DNA of 45,992 bases, from the NCBI GenBank assembly GCA_947631915.1, contig CANRNC010000015.1, positions 1 to 45,992 on the forward strand, in the 5' to 3' direction. A program made the translations under genes and the position numbers. Shown here one piece after another: positions 1-9,845 of this stretch (position 1 is the first letter of the stretch; each line of letters opens with the position of its first letter). The notes beneath the pieces were generated by a model. It had not been told where the DNA came from, did no database searches, and saw only the letters and a list, made by a program, of their open reading frames with translations. The DNA comes from an uncultured Clostridia bacterium (GTDB taxonomy: Bacteria; Bacillota; Clostridia; TANB77; CAG-508).

Positions 1-3000
1 TTGTCATCTGGATTATATGTTCCTTCAGCTTTGTCTAGTTTTGACTCATCTATTTCTGAAGGTAATGTGTCTACTATTTCTATTGTTGCTTTTCCTATGT
101 AGTCTTTTATTTTTACATCACACTCTATCGTATATTCTACTTCTCCGTTTTCTTTTGTTAATACTGCTTGTCCTTCTTCATCCACTATGTTTGCTTCTAC
201 TGTCTTTTCTATTTCGTTTTCTACTGTTGGTTTTGTTAGTTTATAATAGTATTTTACTTCTATTGGTTCTTCACCATATGTTCCTGTCTTTTCTGCTGGG
301 TCTACACATGTGTAGTTTGCTGGTATTTCACTTAATGGACTTGCTGTATAGCTCTCTCCTACTATTCCTTTCTTTGTTTCTTTTTCTACTAGCTCTACTT
401 CTGTGTATTTGTCTTCATCTCTTTCTGCTTCTTCATTATAGATGTAGTGATGTACTATTACTTCTGCTGGTATTTGTATTGTTGTTTCTTTTTGTGTTGT
501 TTTTTCCTCTGTTTTTACTGTTTCTGTTTGATCTGGAATTTCTTCATCTTCTTCTAGTAATTCTATTGTAGATGATACATTGTTTACTATTGGTTCTTTT
601 ATGTTTGCTATTCCTGTATAATCATATTTTACACTTATTGGTTTTGTTATTGTTATTGTGTGTTCTTGCCAATTACTAAATGTGTCTATGTCTTCTATTT
701 CTTCTTCCCATGTTATTGTATGGTGTTCATCATCATAGGTGTATCCTTCTCCTAATTCAGAACTTTCTTCATCTATTGGAAGTGGTAATGTATCTACTAA
801 AGTTATTTTTGCTTTTCCCACAAAATAGTTTGCTTTTGCACTAAATTGTATTTGATAATCTACATTTTGTTCTTTTGATGTTATTGTTTCTGGTCCTTCT
901 ATCTCTAGTTCGCTTGTTAGTTGTGCTTGTGGTTTCTTGTATTCATTTTCTGTTGTGTCTGTATTTTGTCCTTCTACAGTTGCTGTATTTTCTATTGTGT
1001 ATTCATCTTTTGCGTATTTTACTTCTACTGTGAAGGTTACGTCTTTACTTCCTCCTACTGCAATTTCCGGTATTATCCATGTGATTTCTCCATCTGTCTC
1101 TTTTCCATTATTTCCTATTTCTACTACTTTTGTTCCTTGTGGTACTTCGTCTTTTACTATTACGTAATTTCCTTCTATATCTCCTTTATTTTCTACATGT
1201 ATTGTGTATTTTATCTTGTCTCCTGCTGTTACTTGGTTTTCTTCTAATTCACTTTCTGTTATTTGTCCTTCTACTTGTTTTCTTTCTACTACTGCTGTTT
1301 TCGTATATTCTAATGGTGGCATGTCCATTGTACTATATAATTCTAATGTTGGTATTATATCTGCTTGTATTCCTACTCCTACGTTTTCTTTTGTCCAGTC
1401 TTTTTCACTTGGTGTTGTTTCTGGTTCTAGTGATAATACTAATTCTCCTCCATCTTCTAAACTCATTACTGACGTTCTATATGCACTCATTCCAGCTGGT
1501 ATTTGACCTATTAATTTTCCGCTACGCTTTGTTGCTGACGCTCCTCCTATTGCTGTTTGTCCTTCTATTACTGGTGATTCTGGATTTGGATTTTCTTCTT
1601 GTCCTATTACTAGTGTTCCTTGGTTATCAATTACTGTTCCTTCCAAGTTTTTTATTGTTGATGTAGTTCCTGCATCTCCTTCTGATACGTCTTCAAAGTC
1701 TACTATTGTTAGTTTTCCTTTATTTGTTATTGCTACTTGTGTATCTGCATATTCTATTGTACTTCCTTCTAATGCTATTGTTATATCTGATCCTTCTGGT
1801 ATTGTTACCGCTTCACTCATATTTGAAATGTCTTGACAGATTTTAATTGTTCCTGTCTTATCATCCATGTTTGATATTACATTTATTGCTGTTGATAGTT
1901 TATCATAATAAATATCTCCTACTTGGATTGAACCTTCAAATTCTGAATCTAGTTCTAATGTTGCTGTTTTCATTGAATTTTCATTTTTTAGTTTATATGA
2001 ATATGGTTTATCATTTATTTGTCCTAATATTGCTTGTGTTTCTCCTGTTATTACTCCATCATAGAAGTTTAATGTTCCACTATTGCTTACCCCATATGTT
2101 TTTCCTGTTATTACCGGATTTGTTGTGTCCACTTCTCCTTCGTTGTTTCCTATGGTTAATGTTCCTCTTGATTCATTCTTAATTCCTTCTCCATTTTCTG
2201 ATTTTATAGTTCCTCCCAGTATTGTTGCTGTTCCTGTATTTCCATATGCACCATTATCTATTACTGCAGATGATGTTGAAGTTGCTGTTGAAGTTATAGT
2301 TCCTGCCGTTACTGTTAATGTTCCTCTGTTAGCAATTGTTGGACTGTTAGAGCTTGTTATATTACCTCCTTCAACTTCTCCATTTCCATAATTATCCATA
2401 CCACCATTTATTGTTCCATTATTTATTTTTACTTTTCCGTTAGAATAATTATATATTCGTCCTGAAATTTCTCCTCCTTCTATTATTATTTCTCCTGTAC
2501 CATTATTGTAAATTCCATTTTCTCCACTTATGGTTCCACTTTTTATTTCTATATTTCCTGTTCCCTGATTATAGATTCCTCTATATTTTCCAGTTATTGT
2601 TCCTCCTTCTACAACTACATTTCCTTCTCCATTATTATAAATTACATATGAAGCATTACCAGCAGTTGCAGATAAACTTCCTGCTTTTATTGTTATGTTT
2701 GCTGTGCTACTATTATAAATTGCATAAGTATTTGTAGTGTAATATCTAGTATCTGCATTAATATTTATCTCACCATTTTCAAATATAAAATCTTGTTCAC
2801 TTTCATTATATATACCATATATATTTAAATATGAGGTAGATGAATTCGTATTTATACTTCCACTTCTAAAAGTTATTTTTCCGTTTTCAGTATTATGTAT
2901 AACATATACATACTTCATCTCTGTTGAAGATTTTCCTGATGCTATATTTTCTATATTGATATTTGCTCCATTTATTTCTAATGCTCCTTTATTTTCAATA

Positions 3001-6000
3001 CAACTTGAACTATATGCTTTTATTTTTCCTTTTTCATCTGCTTCTGTTTTATCTGTTATCGTTAATGTGCCACTATTTGATATTGTGCCTTCATCTACAA
3101 ATGACAATATTGTCTTTCCATTTAAATCTAATGTTATATCTCTGCTTTCTTCTATTGTGCTGGTTCTTACTATTGTCATGTCTTTATTAATAACAATTGT
3201 TTCTCCATTACTACATGATTCTATTGCAGATTGTAAAGTATTATAATATGTTCCTTCTTTATTTTGAATAAATGCTACTTGTTCTTGATTTCCTATTTTT
3301 GCTTGTTCTCCTTCTTCTACTTTTGTCAATACAATATCACTATTTTCCTTTACTTCATTTATTACTCCTACTATTGCCTCTGTTCCTCCTGTTATTGTTC
3401 CATCTTGATAATTTACAGTTCCTGAAATATTATATAATCCATATGAAAGTCCTATTGATGTTTTTGAATTTATTTGTCCTCCTTCTATTATAATATTTCC
3501 TCTATTATTATATATTCCATATGAACCTATATTTGTAGAAGTACTCGAACTACTAGTATATTCTGAAGATATAATTCCTTGTTTTATAGTTACAGTTCCT
3601 TCTCCTTCATTATCAATTCCGTAAGTTCCTCCACTCCATGAACCTCCTAACGATTTTATTTCTCCTCCTTCTATCGTTACTGTTCCTGTAGAATTGTTTT
3701 TTATTGCACAACTACTCGAAGATGTTGTATTATTTATAATCGTTCCTCCTCTCATCTTTACACTTCCTGTACTATGATTATATATTCCTACATATGATGC
3801 TGAAATTTGTCCATCTGATATTGTTATAGTTCCAGAATTATAATTATAAACTCCATAATACCCATTTATTATTCCACTATTTATTTCTACATCTCCTGTA
3901 CCATTATTATATATACTATATGCATCAGCATAACTTGACGATTTGATTACATTTATATTTCCTTTTGTTATAGTTACTTTTCCTGCTCCATTGTTATAAA
4001 TTCCATATCCACTATATGCAGTTATAGAAATATCTCCACCCTCAATACTTATTTGTCCTATGCTATTATTATATATACCATAGACACCTCTCTGTGATGA
4101 AGAATGACTTATATTTCCTCCTTTTATTATAATATTTCCTTCTTCTACATTATATATTCCATATGATTCCGCACCTGCTGTATTTATAGTTCCTCCTGTT
4201 ATACTTGCTATTCCGCTATTTTCAATTACTTTTCCAGTAGTAGATAAATTTAATGTCCCACCTTGTATATTTAGAGTTGCATCTGTACTATTTAAAATTA
4301 TAGTATTACCACTTCCTACTATGTTTCCACCTTCTAAAGTATCTTTTATTGTTAGTTTTCCATTATTTGTAATAGTGTTTTCATTTATTGATGTTATTGT
4401 ATGTCCTTCTAAATCTAATATCACATCTTCATTGTTCTCAACCTCTAAAACAGTATCTTCTCCTATTGAAACATCTTCCAATAGCGTTATTGTAGTTTGT
4501 TCTGTACTAGATATTGCTTCCCATGCTTTTTTTAATGACGTATATTCTTGCTCTCCTTCAGTAGTAGTTACTTTTGCTACATTTACTATTTCTAGTACTG
4601 AAATTTCTTTTCCTTCTTCAACTTCATATTCGCTTGGATTATCATGTGTATATTTTACAATATTATGTTCTTCCTCTTTGTCTGATACTGCACCAATTAT
4701 TGATCTTCCTTCTCTTCCTATTATTCTTCCATCATAAAAATTAAATACCCCATTTGCTGAATTGTCTACTCCATATGAAGAAGAATCTGTCCCTTCTATA
4801 CTTGGCTTTTCGGTATTTACTTCTCCATTTTCTTCTCCTAATGTTAATATTGCAGTTGTACTGCTATTTTTTACTCCATAACTACTTCCAATTATATTTC
4901 CTCCTAATATAATTGCAGAACCAGAATTACTTATTCCGTAAGAACAGTTACTTATATCAATATCATGTATTTTTAAATTTCCTGAATTAGAAATTCCATA
5001 TCTACATCCTGAAATATTTATATTCTCTATTTCTACATTTCCTGCCGAACCATTAGATATTCCATATGTATATGATCCTCCACTTAATTTTATATTACAT
5101 TCTTTTATTGTTATTTTTCCTGTTAAATTATATATTCCAGTTATATCATTGCTTGATGAATTTATAATACCATTTTTTATAATTATTTCTCCGTTCGATT
5201 CATTGTATATTGCTTGTGAGTTTGAACCTGTTCCGGTTATTTCTCCTCCTTCTATTGTTATAGTTCCTGTACTATTACTAGTAGTACGTATTGCTTTATT
5301 TCCACTAATTTTTCCTTCTGTAATTAATATATTTCCTTTATTATTATTTAATATTGTATATCCTGAACTATTTTTTAGTTCTCCACCTGATACTCTTATA
5401 TCTTTTGCACTATTATTATAAATTAAATATGTACTAGAACCACTTGAATATCCATTTAAATTTAAATCTCCATCTTCTATTGTTATTTCTCCATTTTCTT
5501 CATTATATATTCCATATATATTACACCAGTGCTCATTTGATGTTATGTTGATACTTCCAGATTTGAAATCTAATACTCCATTTTCTTTATTATATATACC
5601 ATATTCTTCTCTTAAATATGGTGCTGCTGAACCAGTTCCAGATACTGAATTTTTTATATCTATACTTCCACCATCTAAATCTAGTTTTCCTTTATTCTCA
5701 ATACAAATTGTTGAGTTATTTGATGAAATATTTGCTTTTATTATTAATGTACCTGTAGCCTCATTATTTAATATATTTGACCCATATACAACTATTTGTC
5801 CTTCTTCATCGTTATCTGTTTCATCTATTATTGTTAATTCTCCATTATTTGTTATTGTATTTTCATTTACAAATGACACTATTTTCTTTCCATTTAGGTT
5901 TAAAGTTATTTTTTTATTTTCATCTATTGTACTACTTGCTAATAATGTAATATCTTTAGTAATAATTATTGTATCCCCTTCATTACTTGCATCTATTGCA

Positions 6001-9000
6001 GATTGTAAATTATCATAAGACTTTTCTTGATTGTTCTCTATATATGCTATACCAGTTTGATGTCCTAGTGTTGACTTTTCTCCTTCTTCTTCCTCTTCTA
6101 ATAATATATCATAACCTTCTTCTACCTCATTTATTGTTCCTTGTATTGCTTCTGTTCCACCTACTATTGTTCCATTATAATAATTTACTGTTCCTGAAGG
6201 ATTATATATTCCATAGCTTTTAGTTGTATTTCCTTCTGCTGGTGTTACACTTGCTGTTATTTTTACTAAATCATTATTTACTTTTTCTTCTCCAATGTCT
6301 TGTTCTTCATCATATTTTTCTCCTATATTTATTGTTCCAGTCCCCTCGTTACTTATTCCATATGTTGGCCAAGGATAATTGGTAGCTGTTGTATCTACTT
6401 TTATTGTTCCACTTTTTATATTTATAGTTCCTATTCCTATATTACGTATTCCATATGCCTGTGCATTCTCTACATTTATTTTTACATTTTCTAATGTAAC
6501 TTCTCCACCATAAGTAGATCCATCTGAATTTCTCACTCCTACGCTAGTTGCTGTTATTGTAGTTCCTTTTATTGTAGTTGTAGAATTTGTACCACTATTG
6601 TATACTCCTGTTTGAGTTTCTGAAATGCTTCCTCCTTCTACTTCTACAGTACCACCTGTATTATAAATTCCATAACTTCCTCCACTTATTGTTGTATCTG
6701 TTATTTTCATATTCCCTGAAGAGCTATTATATATTCCATAATATGTAGATGTTATATCTGCTTCATCAATTGTGATAGTTCCATAATAATTAGATACTGT
6801 ATATGTTCTACTATCAGTTGAACTTATAGTTCCTCCATTTATTATTATAGTACCTTTTTGATTAATATTATTAGACATATTATATACTGCTGTTTTTGTT
6901 GTATTTATCTCTCCTCCTTGTATAGTTACAGTTCCTGCTCCTACATTATCTATCCCTGAACTTCCATTAATGGTTCCAGCTTGCATTGTTACATTTCCTG
7001 TTGAATAGTTAAGTATTCCATAGCCATTGGTTGAACTTATTGTTCCTCCTGTCATTGTTACAGTTTCTGTTCCTTTATGATAAATCCCATAATATCCTAC
7101 ACTTATATTTCCTGATGTTATTGTTATTTCTCCCTCATTTATGTTTTCTATTCCACATACTGAAGAACTTGTTGATGTCGTCTTTACATTTCCTCCATTT
7201 AGTTCAAATGTTCCTTCGTTTTTGATGGCAGTCTTTGATTGGTTTGTTATTGTTCCTCCTGTTAGTTTTAGTTCTGCTCCTTGTTCATTATGTATCGTGT
7301 TATGTGTACTACTTACTATTTGTCCTCCTGTTGTTTCTTCTCCTGTTATACTTGTATCTATTATTTCTAGTTTTCCTTGGTTTTTTATTACATAGTCTTG
7401 TATTGTGTTTGTTAGATTATATCCATTTAAGTTTAATTTTACATTTTTTGTACTGTCTACAGTTATACTTTCATCTTTTGCTATTTCTGTTATTATATCT
7501 ATTTGTGTTGCTTCTTCCTGATTTGTTGCTTTTTCTATTGCGTTTTCTAGTTTTACATATCTAGTTCTTCCTATTAATGCTTCTATTCCTGCTACTTTTT
7601 GTAATATGTTTTTAAATATACCTTTTTCGCCCTCTAATTCTGTTAGTGTTGGATCATATATTATTGGTGTATCTGTTATCTTTCCTTGTACTGGTACTTT
7701 TCCTTGTATTTGTCCATCATAGAAATTAAATGTTCCCCCATTATTTAGCACTCCTTTTAAGCCCCCTTTTATTAATGGAGCTTCTTTATCTGGTACTTCT
7801 GTTAGTAATTCTCCGTCCTTTCCTAAAGTTACTGTTCCTCCTTCTTCTACTTGGATTCCTACAAAGTTTACACTATTTACTGTTCCTGTACATGGAGTAT
7901 GTCCCTCATCATTCTGTGTTTTGCTTTTGTATTTTTCTTGTAATTCTCCTAATAGAGCTTCATCATCTATATATTCTGCTATGTGGTATTTATCATCTAC
8001 TATGGTTAAGTTTCCACTTTCTACTTTTATGGTTGGTTCTTGTAGTTTTGATGTTATTGTATATCCATTTAAGTCTAGTAATATGTTTTTGTTTGATATA
8101 TTTGTTGAATCGTTTTCTACGTCTGCTACCATTTGCACTACTACTTGTTCATCTTGTGCTGTTACTCCTTTTCCATCTAGTGCTGTCATTAGTTCTTGTA
8201 GGCTATAGTATGCTTGCCCTACTAGTTCTTCTGCCTCTTCTGGTGCTTGTAATATTATTGCTACTATGTGTTTTGGTGCTTCTTGTATTCCTGTTACTGT
8301 GATTTCTTCATGATCTGTGTTTCCTGCTTTGTCTGATACCCACACATAGTATTTCCCGTTTTTGGTTATTCCTCCTATTTCTCTTATTATTGGCTCTTCT
8401 GAACTAGCAGTGCTAGGCTCTGCATCCACACCTACGTCGTTCTTCTCTGTATCATCAAGAGGTATAAAATCGTCTGGTTCTTCTTCTGTGGTTGTTATTG
8501 CATATCCATATACTTCTGATTTTCCATATTCAGGTGTTGCTTCTGCATCGTACATGCTTATTTTTACTGTTACTTCACTTTTATCTTCGTTTGTTTGTTG
8601 GCTTGTTACTTCTATGCTTGGTTTTAGTTTGTCTATGTTCTTTATTGTTAGGGTATTTATATTGCTATACCCTCCGTTTTTGTATTTTGATTTTGAGTAT
8701 AGTTTTCCATTTTTTTCTAGTTGTATGCCTGTTTCTTCCTCATATAATTGCCATTCATTTTCCTCTATTTCTTCTGGATTTGTACTATCTGCCCCTACAT
8801 CATCGTTGTATACTATTGCATAGTATATTTCTACTTCTTTGTTTCCTTTGATTTTTATTTTTCCATCTTCTTCTTCATATGCAAATATTGCTACTTTGTC
8901 TTCTGATCTGTTTGATTTTTGTTCTTCTCCATCCTCATCTTTTGTGATGTCTTTTACATATGCTTCTAGTTCTCCTGCTTGTGTCGCATCTACTTCTATC

Positions 9001-9491
9001 GTTGCTTTTTTGAAAGTTTGTTCATAATTTTCTGGAGTTACTTTATTTTCTATTTCTATATCATAACTTTTTCCTTCTTCTATTCCTTGTATGTATACTT
9101 TCATTCCTTCTTCTGGGACTTCTATGATTCCTTCACCATCTTTGGTTATTGGTTCGTTGCTTACTGCATTAAAAAGACTAATAGTTAAGTTATCTTCACT
9201 ATTAGTGTTCATCGTTATTTTATTTCCACCTAAATTCATATCGTTTTTGGCGTTTAATTCGTTTAATATCATGTATATACTGTATTTCTTTGCTTCTACT
9301 GTTTCACCAGTGTCCGCCTGTATTTGTTGGCTGTTTATTCTTGCTATCTCTGCATTTTTAGTAGATATTAGTGTTACCGTTGTTATGATTGCTATTAGTA
9401 TTAACATTATTATGCATGTTGTGATTACAACGGGCACATTGCAATGTCCCCCTACAGATTTGTTTTTAATTTTTCTTTCGTTTGGTTTCAT
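1..9491 (-). CDS. Giant modular surface protein, C-terminus beyond window edge
   Basis: The reading frame is open from the ATG at 9491 (GGAGGG 7 bases upstream) to the left edge, at least 3,163 codons, with no stop. Residues 1-20 are basic and residues 21-42 form one hydrophobic helix, probably an export or anchor segment. Six related modules begin near residues 431, 644, 1159, 1649, 2079 and 2529. Each opens with a 'YxSLQxAI'-type segment and a 'xLDLNGxTI' motif. Most then run into short repeats of the type 'GGxI..YGIYNNGxGxVxI', which suggests a right-handed parallel beta-helix. After the last module come a DUF11-like domain (from about residue 2745, 'TAGDKIKYTIHVENKG') and a MucBP-like segment (about residue 3010). 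Such proteins are usually cell-wall or membrane-anchored adhesins. Ligand and exact role are unknown. The missing C-terminus should hold the anchor. Confidence 0.9.
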   Translation of the reverse strand, partial: MKPNERKIKNKSVGGHCNVPVVITTCIIMLILIAIITTVTLISTKNAEIARINSQQIQADTGETVEAKKYSIYMILNELNAKNDMNLGGNKITMNTNSEDNLTISLFNAVSNEPITKDGEGIIEVPEEGMKVYIQGIEEGKSYDIEIENKVTPENYEQTFKKATIEVDATQAGELEAYVKDITKDEDGEEQKSNRSEDKVAIFAYEEEDGKIKIKGNKEVEIYYAIVYNDDVGADSTNPEEIEENEWQLYEEETGIQLEKNGKLYSKSKYKNGGYSNINTLTIKNIDKLKPSIEVTSQQTNEDKSEVTVKISMYDAEATPEYGKSEVYGYAITTTEEEPDDFIPLDDTEKNDVGVDAEPSTASSEEPIIREIGGITKNGKYYVWVSDKAGNTDHEEITVTGIQEAPKHIVAIILQAPEEAEELVGQAYYSLQELMTALDGKGVTAQDEQVVVQMVADVENDSTNISNKNILLDLNGYTITSKLQEPTIKVESGNLTIVDDKYHIAEYIDDEALLGELQEKYKSKTQNDEGHTPCTGTVNSVNFVGIQVEEGGTVTLGKDGELLTEVPDKEAPLIKGGLKGVLNNGGTFNFYDGQIQGKVPVQGKITDTPIIYDPTLTELEGEKGIFKNILQKVAGIEALIGRTRYVKLENAIEKATNQEEATQIDIITEIAKDESITVDSTKNVKLNLNGYNLTNTIQDYVIKNQGKLEIIDTSITGEETTGGQIVSSTHNTIHNEQGAELKLTGGTITNQSKTAIKNEGTFELNGGNVKTTSTSSSVCGIENINEGEITITSGNISVGYYGIYHKGTETVTMTGGTISSTNGYGILNYSTGNVTMQAGTINGSSGIDNVGAGTVTIQGGEINTTKTAVYNMSNNINQKGTIIINGGTISSTDSRTYTVSNYYGTITIDEADITSTYYGIYNSSSGNMKITDTTISGGSYGIYNTGGTVEVEGGSISETQTGVYNSGTNSTTTIKGTTITATSVGVRNSDGSTYGGEVTLENVKINVENAQAYGIRNIGIGTINIKSGTIKVDTTATNYPWPTYGISNEGTGTINIGEKYDEEQDIGEEKVNNDLVKITASVTPAEGNTTKSYGIYNPSGTVNYYNGTIVGGTEAIQGTINEVEEGYDILLEEEEEGEKSTLGHQTGIAYIENNQEKSYDNLQSAIDASNEGDTIIITKDITLLASSTIDENKKITLNLNGKKIVSFVNENTITNNGELTIIDETDNDEEGQIVVYGSNILNNEATGTLIIKANISSNNSTICIENKGKLDLDGGSIDIKNSVSGTGSAAPYLREEYGIYNKENGVLDFKSGSINITSNEHWCNIYGIYNEENGEITIEDGDLNLNGYSSGSSTYLIYNNSAKDIRVSGGELKNSSGYTILNNNKGNILITEGKISGNKAIRTTSNSTGTITIEGGEITGTGSNSQAIYNESNGEIIIKNGIINSSSNDITGIYNLTGKITIKECNIKLSGGSYTYGISNGSAGNVEIENINISGCRYGISNSGNLKIHDIDISNCSYGISNSGSAIILGGNIIGSSYGVKNSSTTAILTLGEENGEVNTEKPSIEGTDSSSYGVDNSANGVFNFYDGRIIGREGRSIIGAVSDKEEEHNIVKYTHDNPSEYEVEEGKEISVLEIVNVAKVTTTEGEQEYTSLKKAWEAISSTEQTTITLLEDVSIGEDTVLEVENNEDVILDLEGHTITSINENTITNNGKLTIKDTLEGGNIVGSGNTIILNSTDATLNIQGGTLNLSTTGKVIENSGIASITGGTINTAGAESYGIYNVEEGNIIIKGGNISHSSSQRGVYGIYNNSIGQISIEGGDISITAYSGYGIYNNGAGKVTITKGNINVIKSSSYADAYSIYNNGTGDVEINSGIINGYYGVYNYNSGTITISDGQISASYVGIYNHSTGSVKMRGGTIINNTTSSSSCAIKNNSTGTVTIEGGEIKSLGGSWSGGTYGIDNEGEGTVTIKQGIISSEYTSSSSTSTNIGSYGIYNNRGNIIIEGGQINSKTSIGLSYGLYNISGTVNYQDGTITGGTEAIVGVINEVKENSDIVLTKVEEGEQAKIGNQEQVAFIQNKEGTYYNTLQSAIESCSNGETIVINKDMTIVRTSTIEESRDITLDLNGKTILSFVDEGTISNSGTLTITDKTEADEKGKIKAYSSSCIENKGALEINGANINIENIASGKSSTEMKYVYVIHNTENGKITFRSGSINTNSSTSYLNIYGIYNESEQDFIFENGEININADTRYYTTNTYAIYNSSTANITIKAGSLSATAGNASYVIYNNGEGNVVVEGGTITGKYRGIYNQGTGNIEIKSGTISGENGIYNNGTGEIIIEGGEISGRIYNYSNGKVKINNGTINGGMDNYGNGEVEGGNITSSNSPTIANRGTLTVTAGTITSTATSTSSAVIDNGAYGNTGTATILGGTIKSENGEGIKNESRGTLTIGNNEGEVDTTNPVITGKTYGVSNSGTLNFYDGVITGETQAILGQINDKPYSYKLKNENSMKTATLELDSEFEGSIQVGDIYYDKLSTAINVISNMDDKTGTIKICQDISNMSEAVTIPEGSDITIALEGSTIEYADTQVAITNKGKLTIVDFEDVSEGDAGTTSTIKNLEGTVIDNQGTLVIGQEENPNPESPVIEGQTAIGGASATKRSGKLIGQIPAGMSAYRTSVMSLEDGGELVLSLEPETTPSEKDWTKENVGVGIQADIIPTLELYSTMDMPPLEYTKTAVVERKQVEGQITESELEENQVTAGDKIKYTIHVENKGDIEGNYVIVKDEVPQGTKVVEIGNNGKETDGEITWIIPEIAVGGSKDVTFTVEVKYAKDEYTIENTATVEGQNTDTTENEYKKPQAQLTSELEIEGPETITSKEQNVDYQIQFSAKANYFVGKAKITLVDTLPLPIDEESSELGEGYTYDDEHHTITWEEEIEDIDTFSNWQEHTITITKPISVKYDYTGIANIKEPIVNNVSSTIELLEEDEEIPDQTETVKTEEKTTQKETTIQIPAEVIVHHYIYNEEAERDEDKYTEVELVEKETKKGIVGESYTASPLSEIPANYTCVDPAEKTGTYGEEPIEVKYYYKLTKPTVENEIEKTVEANIVDEEGQAVLTKENGEVEYTIECDVKIKDYIGKATIEIVDTLPSEIDESKLDKAEGTYNPDD
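9432..9456 (-). repeat. Dispersed palindromic repeat inside a coding region
   Basis: This copy of the dispersed palindrome family lies within codons of the giant surface protein. It is translated as about residues 12-20 (S-V-G-G-H-C-N-V-P), between the basic N-terminus and the hydrophobic helix. Its outer arm has one mismatch compared with intergenic copies. The frame remains open through it. Confidence 0.85.
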
Positions 9492-9845
9492 AGATTTTCC
9501 CTCCAAAAAGTTATGTTTATTATTAATTTTTATATAATAATTTTAATATATATAAATATAAAATAAAATGGAAGGTTTTTGCTTGATTTAGCGGTTTTTA
9601 GCGTTTTTGTTTACGGAAATTTATGATTTGTTTGTTTATTTTTTGTTAGTTAAATTTTATGGACATTTTTGTATTTTTTTGTCGATTTTGTTACGGAAAT
9701 GGAACATTCATGTCACCGAACCTCTATTAACTTTTGACATTAAATTTACTGTTTATTTACAAATTATATATAATATTTACAGTCTACTTCATTTTGTGAT
9801 ATAATTTGGTATCATATACTAAAGTATTTGATAAACGGAGGAAAA
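9492..9845. other. Divergent intergenic region, no gene seen
   Basis: This 354-base AT-rich gap separates the giant surface-protein gene from the divergent transporter gene. No convincing ORF lies here. It holds the transporter promoter at its right end. It also holds two copies of TTACGGAAAT (9611 and 9691, 80 bases apart) and a short repeat of AGCG followed by a T-run at about 9590-9608. These may be regulatory, but nothing in the sequence proves it. No clear promoter for the giant gene could be fixed. Confidence 0.5.
9776..9805 (+). promoter_or_regulatory. SigA-type promoter for transporter/HAD operon
   Basis: TTTACA, an 18-base spacer, then TATAAT, about 40 bases before the ATG at 9846. 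Confidence 0.65.

Noticed and set aside
17-9188. Many plus-strand ORFs of 60-190 codons rich in Leu, Phe, Ser and Tyr across the left 9 kb
   Set aside because: They are antisense shadows of the single minus-strand frame that runs unbroken from 9491 to the left edge; they have no ribosome sites and show low-complexity composition.
9251-9491. Signal-peptidase cleavage site after the N-terminal helix of the giant protein
   Set aside because: The helix is followed by polar sequence without a clear A-x-A site, so cleavage versus membrane anchor cannot be decided.
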